Part shown: positions 9,096-16,875 of the stretch, piece by piece
Position numbering within the stretch: position 1 is the stretch's first letter
How the letters are laid out: every line of letters starts with the position of its first letter
Assembly (NCBI GenBank): GCA_039806065.1
Contig: JBDKJS010000088.1
Coordinates: 1-23,118, forward strand
DNA from: JBDKJS01 sp039806065
GTDB taxonomy: Bacteria; Bacteroidota; Bacteroidia; AKYH767-A; 2013-40CM-41-45
DNA length: 23,118 bases
Direction: 5' to 3'
Translations under genes and position numbers: made by a program
Notes under the pieces: model-generated
The model's input: the letters and a program-made list of their open reading frames with translations, nothing else
Databases searched by the model: none
Told to the model about the DNA's origin: nothing

Positions 9096-9719
9096 TTAAA
9101 ATTTTTTATCGTATGGCGTTCGATCCAAGATAGATCTGCCTAGTGTAACTTCATCGGCATATTCCAAACTATCGCCAATGGCAATTCCCCGGGCAATGGT
9201 ACTCAACTTAAGGGCATCCAAACCCAAAGTATTGATCTTTTTAAAAATATAAAAGATAGTAGTATCGCCTTCCATGGTGGCTGGCAATGCCATTATTATC
9301 TCAGTAACAGCACCAGTAGCAATTCTGTTTAACAAATGATCCACAGTGAGGTCTGATGGCCCCTTGCCTTCCATGGGTGATATAATTCCACCCAATACAT
9401 GATAGCAGCCTTTAAATTGTTGAGTTTGTTCAATGGCCATTACATCACGAATATCAGCCACTACGCATAGCTGTTTTGTATCGCGCTTGGGATCATTGCA
9501 AATGCGGCAGCGATTAGTGTCGGCCATATTAAAGCACACTTCACAATAGTGAATATCTGTAGTCAATCTTTTAAGCACGTCTGAAAATTTCACCACATCC
9601 TCTTTAGGATGTTCTAATAATTCAAGGACCATGCGCAGTGCCCCTCGCCTACCAATACCCTTAAGCCCTGAAAATGCTTCTACGGCATCGGCCAATACTT
9701 TAGATGGATAATCGCTCAC
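9096..9719 (-). CDS. recR: Recombination protein RecR
   Basis: RecR acts with RecO (and RecF) to load RecA onto gapped DNA. The 207-residue length is typical. In order: an N-terminal helix-hairpin-helix (GLKGIGRRGALRMVLELL, residues about 18-35), a four-cysteine zinc finger (C59, C62, C71, C74, as CEVC...CRIC), a Toprim domain starting near VVADIRDVMAIE (86-97), the GCYHVLGGIISPMEG block (104-118), and the C-terminal RGIAIGDSLEYADEVTLGRSI tail region. The ATG at 9717-9719 gives the normal N-terminus; the next Met is codon 30, inside the helix-hairpin-helix. A good promoter match ends only 4 nt before this ATG, which suggests a leaderless message. Confidence 0.97.
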   Translation of the reverse strand: MSDYPSKVLADAVEAFSGLKGIGRRGALRMVLELLEHPKEDVVKFSDVLKRLTTDIHYCEVCFNMADTNRCRICNDPKRDTKQLCVVADIRDVMAIEQTQQFKGCYHVLGGIISPMEGKGPSDLTVDHLLNRIATGAVTEIIMALPATMEGDTTIFYIFKKINTLGLDALKLSTIARGIAIGDSLEYADEVTLGRSILDRTPYDKKF

Positions 9720-9723
9720 GAAG

Positions 9724-9756
9724 CAAATTTACAATTAACATTCATTAGTTTGCAAA
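9724..9756 (-). promoter_or_regulatory. Bacteroidota-type promoter for recR
   Basis: On the minus strand, TTTG (9753-9756) is followed after 21 nt by TAAATTTG (9724-9731). This fits the phylum's TTG-N17-23-TAnnTTTG promoter pattern. Only 4 nt separate the -7 element from the recR ATG, so transcription would begin at or inside the start codon. Both boxes are seen in the sequence; activity is inferred. Confidence 0.6.
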
Positions 9757-9818
9757 GTAAATATGGAAAGTAGCTATAGGTGCAATCACATTGCTACTAT
9801 TGTAAAAAATAGCATCCT

Positions 9819-11282
9819 ATGAATCCAAATATTATCCTCACCTGCGTGGTGCTGTACACCCTATTGTTGTTTTATATCGTTTGGCTTACGGGAAAGAATG
9901 CCAGCAATGAAACTTACTTTATTGGCAACCGGAATAGTAAATGGTATTTGGTGGCTTATGGAATGATAGGTGCCAGCTTATCAGGAGTAACTTTTATGAG
10001 TGTACCAGGAGATGTGGCTGCTCGCGATTTCACGTATTTCCAAATGGTGTTGGGCTATTTGCTAGGCTACTTGGTAATTGCCTTTGTATTGTTGCCCATT
10101 TATTATAAAATGCAATTAACCTCAATTTACACCTACCTTCATTCGCGATTCGGTCAATCGTCATACCGGACGGGTGCTTTCTTTTTCATTCTCAGCAGGG
10201 TTATTGGTGCCAGCTTTAGAATGTTTATAGTAGTGTATGTGCTCCAACGTTTTATGTTTGATACTTGGAATGTTCCTTTTGTGATTACCGTAGCCATTTT
10301 CATAGCATTAATTTTACTTTATACTTATCAAGGAGGGGTTAAAACCATCGTGTGGACAGATACGCTACAAACAACATTTATGCTGCTATCATTGATATTA
10401 ACGGTAATACTTATCAGTAACAGATTAGATTTCGATTTTAGTACCTTATGGAGCACCCTTACTGCCGATGCTCATTTTCGAATTATTGAAACCAACGTGA
10501 ATCATAAGTTTTTCTTCGCTAAAGATTTTTTTGGTGGAATGTTCATTGCGATAGCCATGACCGGCCTCGACCAAGAAATGATGCAAAAAAATATCAGTGT
10601 AAAAACATTAGGAGGCTCACAAAAAAATATGATGGTGTTTAGCATCATACTAATCGTAGTCAATTTTTTATTTTTAGTATTAGGGGTATTGCTACTGTTG
10701 TATGCTCAAAAAATTAACCTTAACCTACCCTCTAAAACAGATGATTTATTCCCTACCATAGCACTCAACACATTGGGCACTATATCGGCTATACTCTTCA
10801 TCATTGGATTGATAAGTGCCGCATTCCCTAGTGCTGATGGCGCATTAACGGCACTTACCGCTTCATTTTGTATCGACTTTTTGAATTTAGAAAAACGCAA
10901 TGATTGGAGTATTGAAAAAAAGACAGCCATGCGAAAAAAAGTTCATTTCGGATTTGCAGCCATTTTATTAATTACCATCATGCTGTTTTATTGGATTAAT
11001 GATGAGGCCGTAGTGCGACAAGTATTTAAATTTGCCAATTACACCTATGGACCTCTCCTAGGTATGTTTTTCTTTGGTATTCTCACTGATCGAAAACTAA
11101 CTGATCATCTTGCACCATTCATCTGCCTACTTTCACCCATACTGTGTTATGCACTAGATGCTAATAGCACGGTACTATTTAATGGATACAAATTTGGTAA
11201 TGAATTATTGATATTAAATGGGTTATTTACTTTTATAGGAATGCTCCTAATCAGCAAGCGTGCAAAACATCATGCTGCTTAA
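9819..11282 (+). CDS. Sodium:solute symporter (SSS family)
   Basis: A 487-residue polytopic inner-membrane protein with about 12-13 hydrophobic segments. It is a member of the sodium/solute symporter family, which uses the sodium gradient to import small solutes. Family signatures include the early GASLSGVTFMSVPGDV block (residues about 51-66), YQGGVKTIVWTDTLQ (about 169-183, the family's GG...WTD..Q motif), GLDQEMMQKN in mid-protein, and GLISAAFPSADGALTALTAS (about 330-349). The substrate cannot be read from sequence; sugars, sialic acid, amino acids or vitamins are all possible in this family. The stop codon lies inside the next gene, indicating a two-gene operon. It is divergent from recR across a 99-bp gap that contains dyads (AGTAGC at 9769-9774 with GCTACT at 9793-9798; GCAAT with ATTGC at 9782-9794), which could be an operator. 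Confidence 0.9.
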   Translation: MNPNIILTCVVLYTLLLFYIVWLTGKNASNETYFIGNRNSKWYLVAYGMIGASLSGVTFMSVPGDVAARDFTYFQMVLGYLLGYLVIAFVLLPIYYKMQLTSIYTYLHSRFGQSSYRTGAFFFILSRVIGASFRMFIVVYVLQRFMFDTWNVPFVITVAIFIALILLYTYQGGVKTIVWTDTLQTTFMLLSLILTVILISNRLDFDFSTLWSTLTADAHFRIIETNVNHKFFFAKDFFGGMFIAIAMTGLDQEMMQKNISVKTLGGSQKNMMVFSIILIVVNFLFLVLGVLLLLYAQKINLNLPSKTDDLFPTIALNTLGTISAILFIIGLISAAFPSADGALTALTASFCIDFLNLEKRNDWSIEKKTAMRKKVHFGFAAILLITIMLFYWINDEAVVRQVFKFANYTYGPLLGMFFFGILTDRKLTDHLAPFICLLSPILCYALDANSTVLFNGYKFGNELLILNGLFTFIGMLLISKRAKHHAA

Positions 11283-12519
11283 TAAAAAGATATTAATCGC
11301 ATTATTTTCTATTATAGCGCTAGTACTATTTATAGCAATAGGTTTTTGTTATTACCCTTCTAGTGATGACTTATACTTTATTGATCAAACTAATAAACTT
11401 GGGCTGGTAAAATTGGTTCATCAAGAATGGACAAAATGGAATACCCGGTGGTGTAGTGTTGCAATCATGTATTTTATTATCAAGCTCACATCAGTGAATA
11501 TAATTTTTTTTGGTTGCTATTTTGCAGTGAGCACTTGCATGCTTATTACATTGATTAAAAATTGGATGCAACAAGGCACCCATTATAATTACTTATTCGC
11601 AATTGGCTCCTTGATGGGATGGTGGCTATGCTTGCCTGATCCTGGTTCTCAATATTACTGGTTTACGGCACATGCTATGTACTTGCTTCCAGGAATGGCT
11701 CTTCTCTATCTACTTCAACACTTAACAAGTCACATAAGAATGTTGCCCGCAATAATCGCTGCATTAATTGTAGGTGGAGGAAGTGAGGCTACCGCCCTTG
11801 CTGCCTTAGGTTGTATTACCTTATATTTAATGTATAATTATATAAAATATAAATTTTTAGATACTAAAGCTCTAATCATTCTGCTTATCACCTTAGTATC
11901 CTTAGCCATTGCCGCAGTGGGTGGCGGAGCAATAAAAAGGAGTAACGCACTTCCTGCATTTGATTTGGTGCATACCATTAAAATGACTGCATACAGTGTT
12001 TATCAGTTAGTCACCAGCAAGGCTCTTGTAAGTATCTTCATATGGTTACTACTGCATATCATGCATTGGAAACATAAAAAATTAGCATCGCCTTCAATTA
12101 TTATACTACTGCTCTTTGGTAGCATCACATCCATCGTTACGTGTGCATTGTTACAAGATACCATGCCCTGGCGGTGTTGGAGTTTATGGTTGCTATTTTT
12201 ATGGATAGATATATTCCGCATGACCAATGTTAATATTGGTACTATCGCCCAAAAATATTTACTCCTTATGTTAGTTACGATCGGTATTTTTTACATTTCT
12301 TGGCAGCTATGGATTAGCATTCATTTAGCAATAAACATTAATGCAGCAGTAAAATCTAAAACTGACACTAATTTAAAAAGCATAGATTGGCCTATAAATC
12401 CATCAGCACCCCTGCATCAGAACTTTCTATATGAACCCAATAATAGTTACCAAAGAGCTTTATTACAAAAGTATATCAATACACAAAAAACAATTACTCC
12501 AATCGATCATACAAGGTAG
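11272..12519 (+). CDS. Polytopic membrane protein, possibly GT-C/DUF6056-like
   Basis: A 415-residue protein with about 9-10 hydrophobic segments. I use the ATG at 11272 (MLLNKK) rather than the GTG at 11260; either way it overlaps the symporter gene, by 11 bp from the ATG, so translation is probably coupled. The first membrane segment is followed directly by YPSSDDLYFID and then a WTKWNTRW segment. An acidic pair in the first external loop followed by W..W..R is the pattern of DUF6056-type and other GT-C-like proteins, where it marks the lipid-sugar site. This is a resemblance, not a firm assignment. The C-terminal ~55 residues are soluble, and after the last membrane segment the protein ends within the convergent MBL gene (13-bp overlap). 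Function unknown; association with the symporter is by position only. Confidence 0.7.
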   Translation: MLLNKKILIALFSIIALVLFIAIGFCYYPSSDDLYFIDQTNKLGLVKLVHQEWTKWNTRWCSVAIMYFIIKLTSVNIIFFGCYFAVSTCMLITLIKNWMQQGTHYNYLFAIGSLMGWWLCLPDPGSQYYWFTAHAMYLLPGMALLYLLQHLTSHIRMLPAIIAALIVGGGSEATALAALGCITLYLMYNYIKYKFLDTKALIILLITLVSLAIAAVGGGAIKRSNALPAFDLVHTIKMTAYSVYQLVTSKALVSIFIWLLLHIMHWKHKKLASPSIIILLLFGSITSIVTCALLQDTMPWRCWSLWLLFLWIDIFRMTNVNIGTIAQKYLLLMLVTIGIFYISWQLWISIHLAININAAVKSKTDTNLKSIDWPINPSAPLHQNFLYEPNNSYQRALLQKYINTQKTITPIDHTR

Positions 12520-13436
12520 ACCGGGATATCCAAAAATTCTTTCAATTGGGTGCCATCGCCATGATAAGCTACAATTTTTCTTGGTTTAGTTTGTTCAACT
12601 AAATTTAATAAATCAAACCAATCTGCGTGGTCGCTAATTGGGATATTGCCATCGGCCCAATTAAATAGCTTGTTCCATCCGCTGCAGAAATATCTACCTA
12701 CATTGGTATGCTTTTTAAAACTGTTAAGGGTGTGCATGTCGCATAGGTAAATCGTATTTTCAGAAGATTTCCATTTCTTGGAATGATAAGGAAGCGTGGA
12801 AGGAAGCAGCACTTGGTGCGAAAGATATACAGCATTAAATCTAGCAATTTCATGCTGTACCATTACCGGGCGATTTGGCATGTGTTGCTGAATTAAATGG
12901 AGCATTCGCTGCGCCTTTCCAAGAGCATAAACACCCACTACACATGGTCTGTGATCATTAATGAGCAATTCCATTGCCTGAATTGGGTCTGGATGCTTGC
13001 ATCCATTTTTTGCAAAAGTAGTCTCAGTGATCAGCAGTGCAGCCTTTCGCCTTAAATCTACAGCGGTGCAGGAATCGTCAGCTTGCATTTTCCAGTCGCC
13101 AGTGATCAAACAATCAATATTGCCCGTAAAATGAACCATGGCACTTCCCAACATGTGCCCTGATGGCAGCAGTTGAAAAGGTGCATTGTTAATTTCAAAA
13201 TCTTGATAATAGTCTACCAATACAAATTGATTTTTATCTAAATTTTTGTATCGAGCTTTCATCAAATGGTAGGTGGCCGGAGTACAATATGAAATACCAT
13301 GACCCAAACAAGTGTGATCAGCATGAGCATGTGTAATGATACCATGATCCACGGGTTGGCGGGCATCAACCCAAACATTGTGGCTAGGAATATGAATGCC
13401 AGCAGCGCTTATTTGAATTCCATCAATAGCTATCAT
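12507..13436 (-). CDS. MBL-fold exonuclease-like protein (ligase-associated / CPSF-like family)
   Basis: A 309-residue metallo-beta-lactamase-fold protein with the complete set of metal ligands: THAHADH (H36, H38, D40, H41), SGHMLGSA (H94), TGDW (D114), SDHADW (H270) and YHGD (H292). The GKAQR segment (residues 173-177) and the C-terminal SDHADW and YHGD blocks match the bacterial 'DNA ligase-associated exonuclease' and CPSF/YSH1-like nuclease families. In many bacteria such a gene sits beside an ATP-dependent DNA ligase and Lhr-type helicase; here it does not. Its ATG overlaps the end of coaE by 14 bp, so it is probably translated from the same message. It is shorter than usual (family roughly 320-345). 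Nuclease activity is inferred from family, and DNA versus RNA as substrate is unresolved. Confidence 0.85.
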   Translation of the reverse strand: MIAIDGIQISAAGIHIPSHNVWVDARQPVDHGIITHAHADHTCLGHGISYCTPATYHLMKARYKNLDKNQFVLVDYYQDFEINNAPFQLLPSGHMLGSAMVHFTGNIDCLITGDWKMQADDSCTAVDLRRKAALLITETTFAKNGCKHPDPIQAMELLINDHRPCVVGVYALGKAQRMLHLIQQHMPNRPVMVQHEIARFNAVYLSHQVLLPSTLPYHSKKWKSSENTIYLCDMHTLNSFKKHTNVGRYFCSGWNKLFNWADGNIPISDHADWFDLLNLVEQTKPRKIVAYHGDGTQLKEFLDIPVYLV

Positions 13437-14010
13437 TCATTTGCTGGTGAAAAGAAATAACTTGTGGCAATAGCGCTTTTTCCTCGTTATTGGTAATTAT
13501 ATGTGATGCAAATGGGCTGCGTTGCTCATCGGTGAATTGCGTGGTTACGATTGCATCAAAAATTTCTGCTGTGATGCCATCACGTGAAAGAGCCCACTTT
13601 CTTCTTAAGTGCAAAGGGGCATTGATGCAAATTAATCCGTCTAATAATTTGTAAGCTCCGCTTTCTATCATTATAGCTGCTTCTTTTATTCCATACTTGG
13701 CTTCAGTGTGCAAGTTTTTCCAATGCTCGGTGGCTAAAGCTACCTCAGGATGTACAATTTGATTAAGTGCTTGCAATAATATTTTATTTTCAAATACTCT
13801 TTCCCTTACATAACTGGCATTATACCGATCATTAGTATATGCATCATGCCCAAAAAGTTTTTTTACTCTAGCTTTAACTTCATCATTACTATTTAAAATT
13901 TTTTTAGCTAGCAAATCGGCATTCAATACAGGCACCTCCAACATTTCAAAAATGGACGCTACTAAACTTTTTCCTGAGGCTATTCCTCCGGTGAGGCCTA
14001 TCAATTTCAT
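13423..14010 (-). CDS. coaE: Dephospho-CoA kinase
   Basis: CoaE catalyses the last step of coenzyme A synthesis, the ATP-dependent phosphorylation of dephospho-CoA at the ribose 3'-OH. The 195-residue size is normal. The P-loop GGIASGKS is at residues 8-15, the NAD motif with D32 follows, HPEVA lies in mid-protein, and the LID-like region has LRRKWALSRDG with R/S residues. Its ATG overlaps the ybbR stop as ATGA (4 bp), and its own stop overlaps the start of the MBL gene by 14 bp, so it sits inside a translationally coupled run. Confidence 0.96.
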   Translation of the reverse strand: MKLIGLTGGIASGKSLVASIFEMLEVPVLNADLLAKKILNSNDEVKARVKKLFGHDAYTNDRYNASYVRERVFENKILLQALNQIVHPEVALATEHWKNLHTEAKYGIKEAAIMIESGAYKLLDGLICINAPLHLRRKWALSRDGITAEIFDAIVTTQFTDEQRSPFASHIITNNEEKALLPQVISFHQQMNDSY

Positions 14011-14993
14011 TTTTTAGTAAGTATAAAATCAGCTTCAGCTGGTGAAACGGTAATGGATCTTACAAAAGTAGGAACCGTGTTTACCAATATTTTTAATCTT
14101 TCTACTCCAGGCTTGGTTGCCATTTGGGCATCCACAGTTGCGTCAAACATGCTGTTTACCACATCATCGTATTTGCTTAGGGCTACTTTGTATTTAACTA
14201 TCACCTTATTGGGAAAAACCTTTAATGAATATCCATTGGGAATATTAATTGCATGCAAATCTACTTCCATGGTTCCTTCTGTTAACTTCTCTATTGGAAT
14301 GATTACTTTAATTTTTGCTTCTGATACAGCAATGTTTCCAGAAACAGATAGCTTGGTAGTGGTAGTGATGGATTCTTTAGCGCCACTAATAGTGAAAGGT
14401 ACGGTAGTAACTTCATTTATTTTTTTCAAGGCACTGGCAGCTCCTGTAAGTTCAACAAAGGGTGGAATAATGGTAGGTGGACCCGTGGTATCATACTGCG
14501 GATCTAATTGAAGTGAATAAATAGGCCTGACTCTAACCTGTTTTACGGCCGCACTACTGAAACTAAAAAACAAACTATCAGGTGAAATGTGGTTCACTGA
14601 AAAATTATTGCCATAATATTTATTAAACTGTTCTACCAAAGCCAAAGAATAAATGGACTGATCATCAGTTTGCCATTTATTTGATGACAGTAATGATTTA
14701 AGATCTATCTGAAGCGTATCGTTGGCGTTATAGACATAGTGACTAATAATTGAAAATCCTTTACCTTTTACATTAAATTTAAGTTGCTTGGGCAGCTCAT
14801 TGCTAAGTAGTTTTTTCCCAGGCGTATTGATAAATTGAACGGGAACTGCTATGGTAGTATTGTACTCTTTGGATAAGGCAATTAAAAACCAGAATAGCAT
14901 GGCTATTCCCACACAAATGAGAAAGATTGAAAAATTTCTTTTGTTTTGATTTACAGCTTCAGCATTAGGTGAAGGTTGATCTTGAGTTGCCAT
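14007..14993 (-). CDS. YbbR-domain membrane-anchored protein
   Basis: A 328-residue protein with a short cytoplasmic N-terminus, one membrane segment at residues about 21-41 (FSIFLICVGIAMLFWFLIAL) and a large beta-rich external region. That region holds tandem YbbR-like repeats, with typical stretches such as VPVQFINTPGKKLL, LKFNVKGKG, VELTGAASALKKINEV, and IPIEKLTEG. In Firmicutes a YbbR protein (CdaR) modulates the c-di-AMP synthase CdaA, but no cdaA homologue is in this window, so that role is not implied. Together with nusB, yajC and coaE it forms a compact run on this strand. The gap to yajC is 48 bp and it overlaps coaE by 4 bp. Confidence 0.85.
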   Translation of the reverse strand: MATQDQPSPNAEAVNQNKRNFSIFLICVGIAMLFWFLIALSKEYNTTIAVPVQFINTPGKKLLSNELPKQLKFNVKGKGFSIISHYVYNANDTLQIDLKSLLSSNKWQTDDQSIYSLALVEQFNKYYGNNFSVNHISPDSLFFSFSSAAVKQVRVRPIYSLQLDPQYDTTGPPTIIPPFVELTGAASALKKINEVTTVPFTISGAKESITTTTKLSVSGNIAVSEAKIKVIIPIEKLTEGTMEVDLHAINIPNGYSLKVFPNKVIVKYKVALSKYDDVVNSMFDATVDAQMATKPGVERLKILVNTVPTFVRSITVSPAEADFILTKK

Positions 14994-15041
14994 TTACCTA
15001 CAAAGCTACATAATATTAAAGCGGCCAAACAGGCCATAGCA

Positions 15042-15386
15042 TTACTTTGTAACAGCTGCAGGTTGATTTTTGCTATCGGCATTAGAATTGATGGCTTTAG
15101 TAGCATCGGCAGCTACTGCACTTTTCTCAATTCTCACTTTTACATTGCTATCAATTTCTATTAAAAAGGTAGTAGTAGCTACTTCTATAATTCTACCATG
15201 GATACCACCTATGGTCACTACTTTGGTTCCCTTTTGAAGTGTTTCACGAAATTCCTTCTCTTGCTTTGCCTTACGCATTTGAGGTCTGATCATGAAGAAA
15301 TAAAATATAACTATTATAAGTAAAAGGAAAACTAGGTTTTGCATTCCAGAAGGGCCTGCGGCTTGCAAGAGGATATTGATTAGCAT
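15042..15386 (-). CDS. yajC: Preprotein translocase subunit YajC
   Basis: YajC is a small inner-membrane partner of the SecDF complex that assists Sec-dependent export. The 114-residue product has one membrane segment at about 18-33 and the family signature FYFFMIRPQMRKAKQ right after it. A small beta domain then follows, with VVTIGGIHGRI (about 56-66) and a Val/Ile-rich stretch (VKVRIEKSAV). A low-complexity tail, rich in Ala, Asn and Lys, ends the protein. It lies 24 bp downstream of the DUF1573 gene and 48 bp upstream of the YbbR gene. Confidence 0.95.
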   Translation of the reverse strand: MLINILLQAAGPSGMQNLVFLLLIIVIFYFFMIRPQMRKAKQEKEFRETLQKGTKVVTIGGIHGRIIEVATTTFLIEIDSNVKVRIEKSAVAADATKAINSNADSKNQPAAVTK

Positions 15387-15410
15387 AATTTGAGAATGAG
15401 TTTAAAGAGT

Positions 15411-15878
15411 TTATTGCTTGTTTACTTCACCGGTAATGGTGAGCACTTTGGTATTAGGAATGGTGTTAGCGATGAGTGTAATAGTTTTATTTTGATTGCC
15501 TTCTTTTCCAGCGCTATCAAATGTTACATTGATAACACCTGATTGACCAGGCTTTACAGGTTCTTTAGGATATTCAGGAACTGTACATCCACACGACCCA
15601 TTTGCCGACCTTATCAAAAGATCAGTTTTTCCGGTATTGGTGAAGGTGAAGGCGTAGCTCACTTTTTCACCTTGAATGATGGTGCCAAAATCATGAGTCT
15701 CGCTAGTGAATGAAAACACTGGAGCATTATCATTAGGATTGGCGCTATGAGCAGATGCTTCATTTTCAATAATTGCAGGATCAAGTTTATTCTCTGCAGC
15801 GTCTTTAGCTTTCTGCTTGTTACAAGCAGCGGTGGCAAACATTAGTAGGGCTACTAAACAGTATTGGAACTTTTTCAT
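15411..15878 (-). CDS. DUF1573-domain lipoprotein
   Basis: I place the start at the ATG at 15876-15878 (MKKFQYC) rather than the longer open frame to 15905. This gives a lipoprotein signal with the lipobox TAAC and lipidated Cys at residue 19. The mature part has a low-complexity linker and then a DUF1573 domain (about 53-150), an immunoglobulin-like beta fold common in Bacteroidota. Visible hallmarks are HDFGTI (62-67), YAFTFTNTGKTDLLI, SCGCTVPEYP (95-104, conserved Cys pair) and PVKPGQSGVINVTFDS. Function is unknown. It lies between nusB and yajC with gaps of 29 and 24 bp, so it is probably co-transcribed with both. Confidence 0.88.
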   Translation of the reverse strand: MKKFQYCLVALLMFATAACNKQKAKDAAENKLDPAIIENEASAHSANPNDNAPVFSFTSETHDFGTIIQGEKVSYAFTFTNTGKTDLLIRSANGSCGCTVPEYPKEPVKPGQSGVINVTFDSAGKEGNQNKTITLIANTIPNTKVLTITGEVNKQ

Positions 15879-15907
15879 AAATAAAATTTGACTATTCATA
15901 TTCACAA

Positions 15908-16843
15908 TTAAGCTTCTTTTAATCCTCTTCCAGTTTTCACAATTTTACCATTTGCCTTGAATTCAATGGCTATTTTATCAATCACACCGTTTATAAATTG
16001 TTTACTTCGAGGTGTACTAAAATCCTTAGAAATATCGATATATTCGTTGATGGTTACTTTGATTGGGATATTCTCAAAATTGATTAATTCTGCGATAGCC
16101 ATTTTTAGGATTAAATTATCCATGACAGCCAATCGCTCCATATCCCAATTCTTAATTTTCTCAGCTATTATTTCATCATATTCAGTGCTCTTAAGAATGG
16201 TTTTTGCAAATAATTCCTTCACAAATTTTTTATCATCTTCAGCATCTTTATAAAGCTCAAAGAGATCAAGTGTTTTTTGTTGATAGAAGAGTTGCAATTG
16301 CTTATAGACAATGGCACAAACAAAATCAAAATCATCGAGCCAAGTAATATTTTGTTCTTCAATATGACTTCGCACTAATTCATTTTCTAATAAATGCTGC
16401 GCTAGTAATTGGAGCACAAAATCTTTTTCACTCATTTTGGCATTCTTCAAATAGCCTTGATACGTTTCTGACCTTTTAATTGATAGAAAAAGTTTCCTCA
16501 CTAGCTCATTATCTTTTTGCCAGGTGAGGATTCTGTTTTTTGCCGTATCCTTAAGCCGTAAGTTATTTGCTATGGCCTTGCCAAACTCGGAATTAAATAG
16601 TCTTTTGTCAAGATTTCTTTCTTCGGCAGTAGGAAAGTATTTGGTACTGGCATCTTCATAATCTATTCTATCGGCATTGATTATTTCATCACACAATAGC
16701 AATAGATAAATGTATAAACTATAAACCAGTTCTATGCTTTTAAAGAGTTCCTGCTCTGCTTTACCTAAATCATCACTATCAGATTGAAAAAAAGCGTAGA
16801 GTGATTGTAGTACTTTAATTCTGAGCAGTCGTCTGTTGAGCAT
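15908..16843 (-). CDS. nusB: Transcription antitermination factor NusB (long Bacteroidota form)
   Basis: NusB pairs with NusE (ribosomal S10) in the antitermination complex on rRNA transcripts. The 311-residue length is far above the ~140 of E. coli NusB but matches the extended form of Bacteroidota, in which a helical N-terminal region (residues 1 to about 200) precedes the canonical domain. The N-terminus is Arg-rich (MLNRRLLRIKVLQSLYAF), as in NusB. The core lies at about 208-292: WDMERLAVMDNLILKMAIAE, then IPIKVTINEYIDISKDFS and KQFINGVIDKI. The ATG at 16841-16843 gives the normal start. It is the first gene of the compact minus-strand cluster, 32 bp after leucine dehydrogenase, which may share its promoter. 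Confidence 0.95.
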   Translation of the reverse strand: MLNRRLLRIKVLQSLYAFFQSDSDDLGKAEQELFKSIELVYSLYIYLLLLCDEIINADRIDYEDASTKYFPTAEERNLDKRLFNSEFGKAIANNLRLKDTAKNRILTWQKDNELVRKLFLSIKRSETYQGYLKNAKMSEKDFVLQLLAQHLLENELVRSHIEEQNITWLDDFDFVCAIVYKQLQLFYQQKTLDLFELYKDAEDDKKFVKELFAKTILKSTEYDEIIAEKIKNWDMERLAVMDNLILKMAIAELINFENIPIKVTINEYIDISKDFSTPRSKQFINGVIDKIAIEFKANGKIVKTGRGLKEA

Positions 16844-16875
16844 TGTAATATTATAATGAGCTTGTATTTTTTCTA

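Noticed and set aside
11260..11271. GTG start for the polytopic membrane protein
   Set aside because: An ATG 12 bp downstream gives the usual short basic N-terminus (MLLNKK) and a shorter overlap. Either is possible but ATG is preferred.
15879..15905. Longer start for the DUF1573 lipoprotein (9 extra residues)
   Set aside because: The internal ATG at 15876-15878 gives a standard lipoprotein signal (MKK, hydrophobic core, TAAC). The extension would weaken it.
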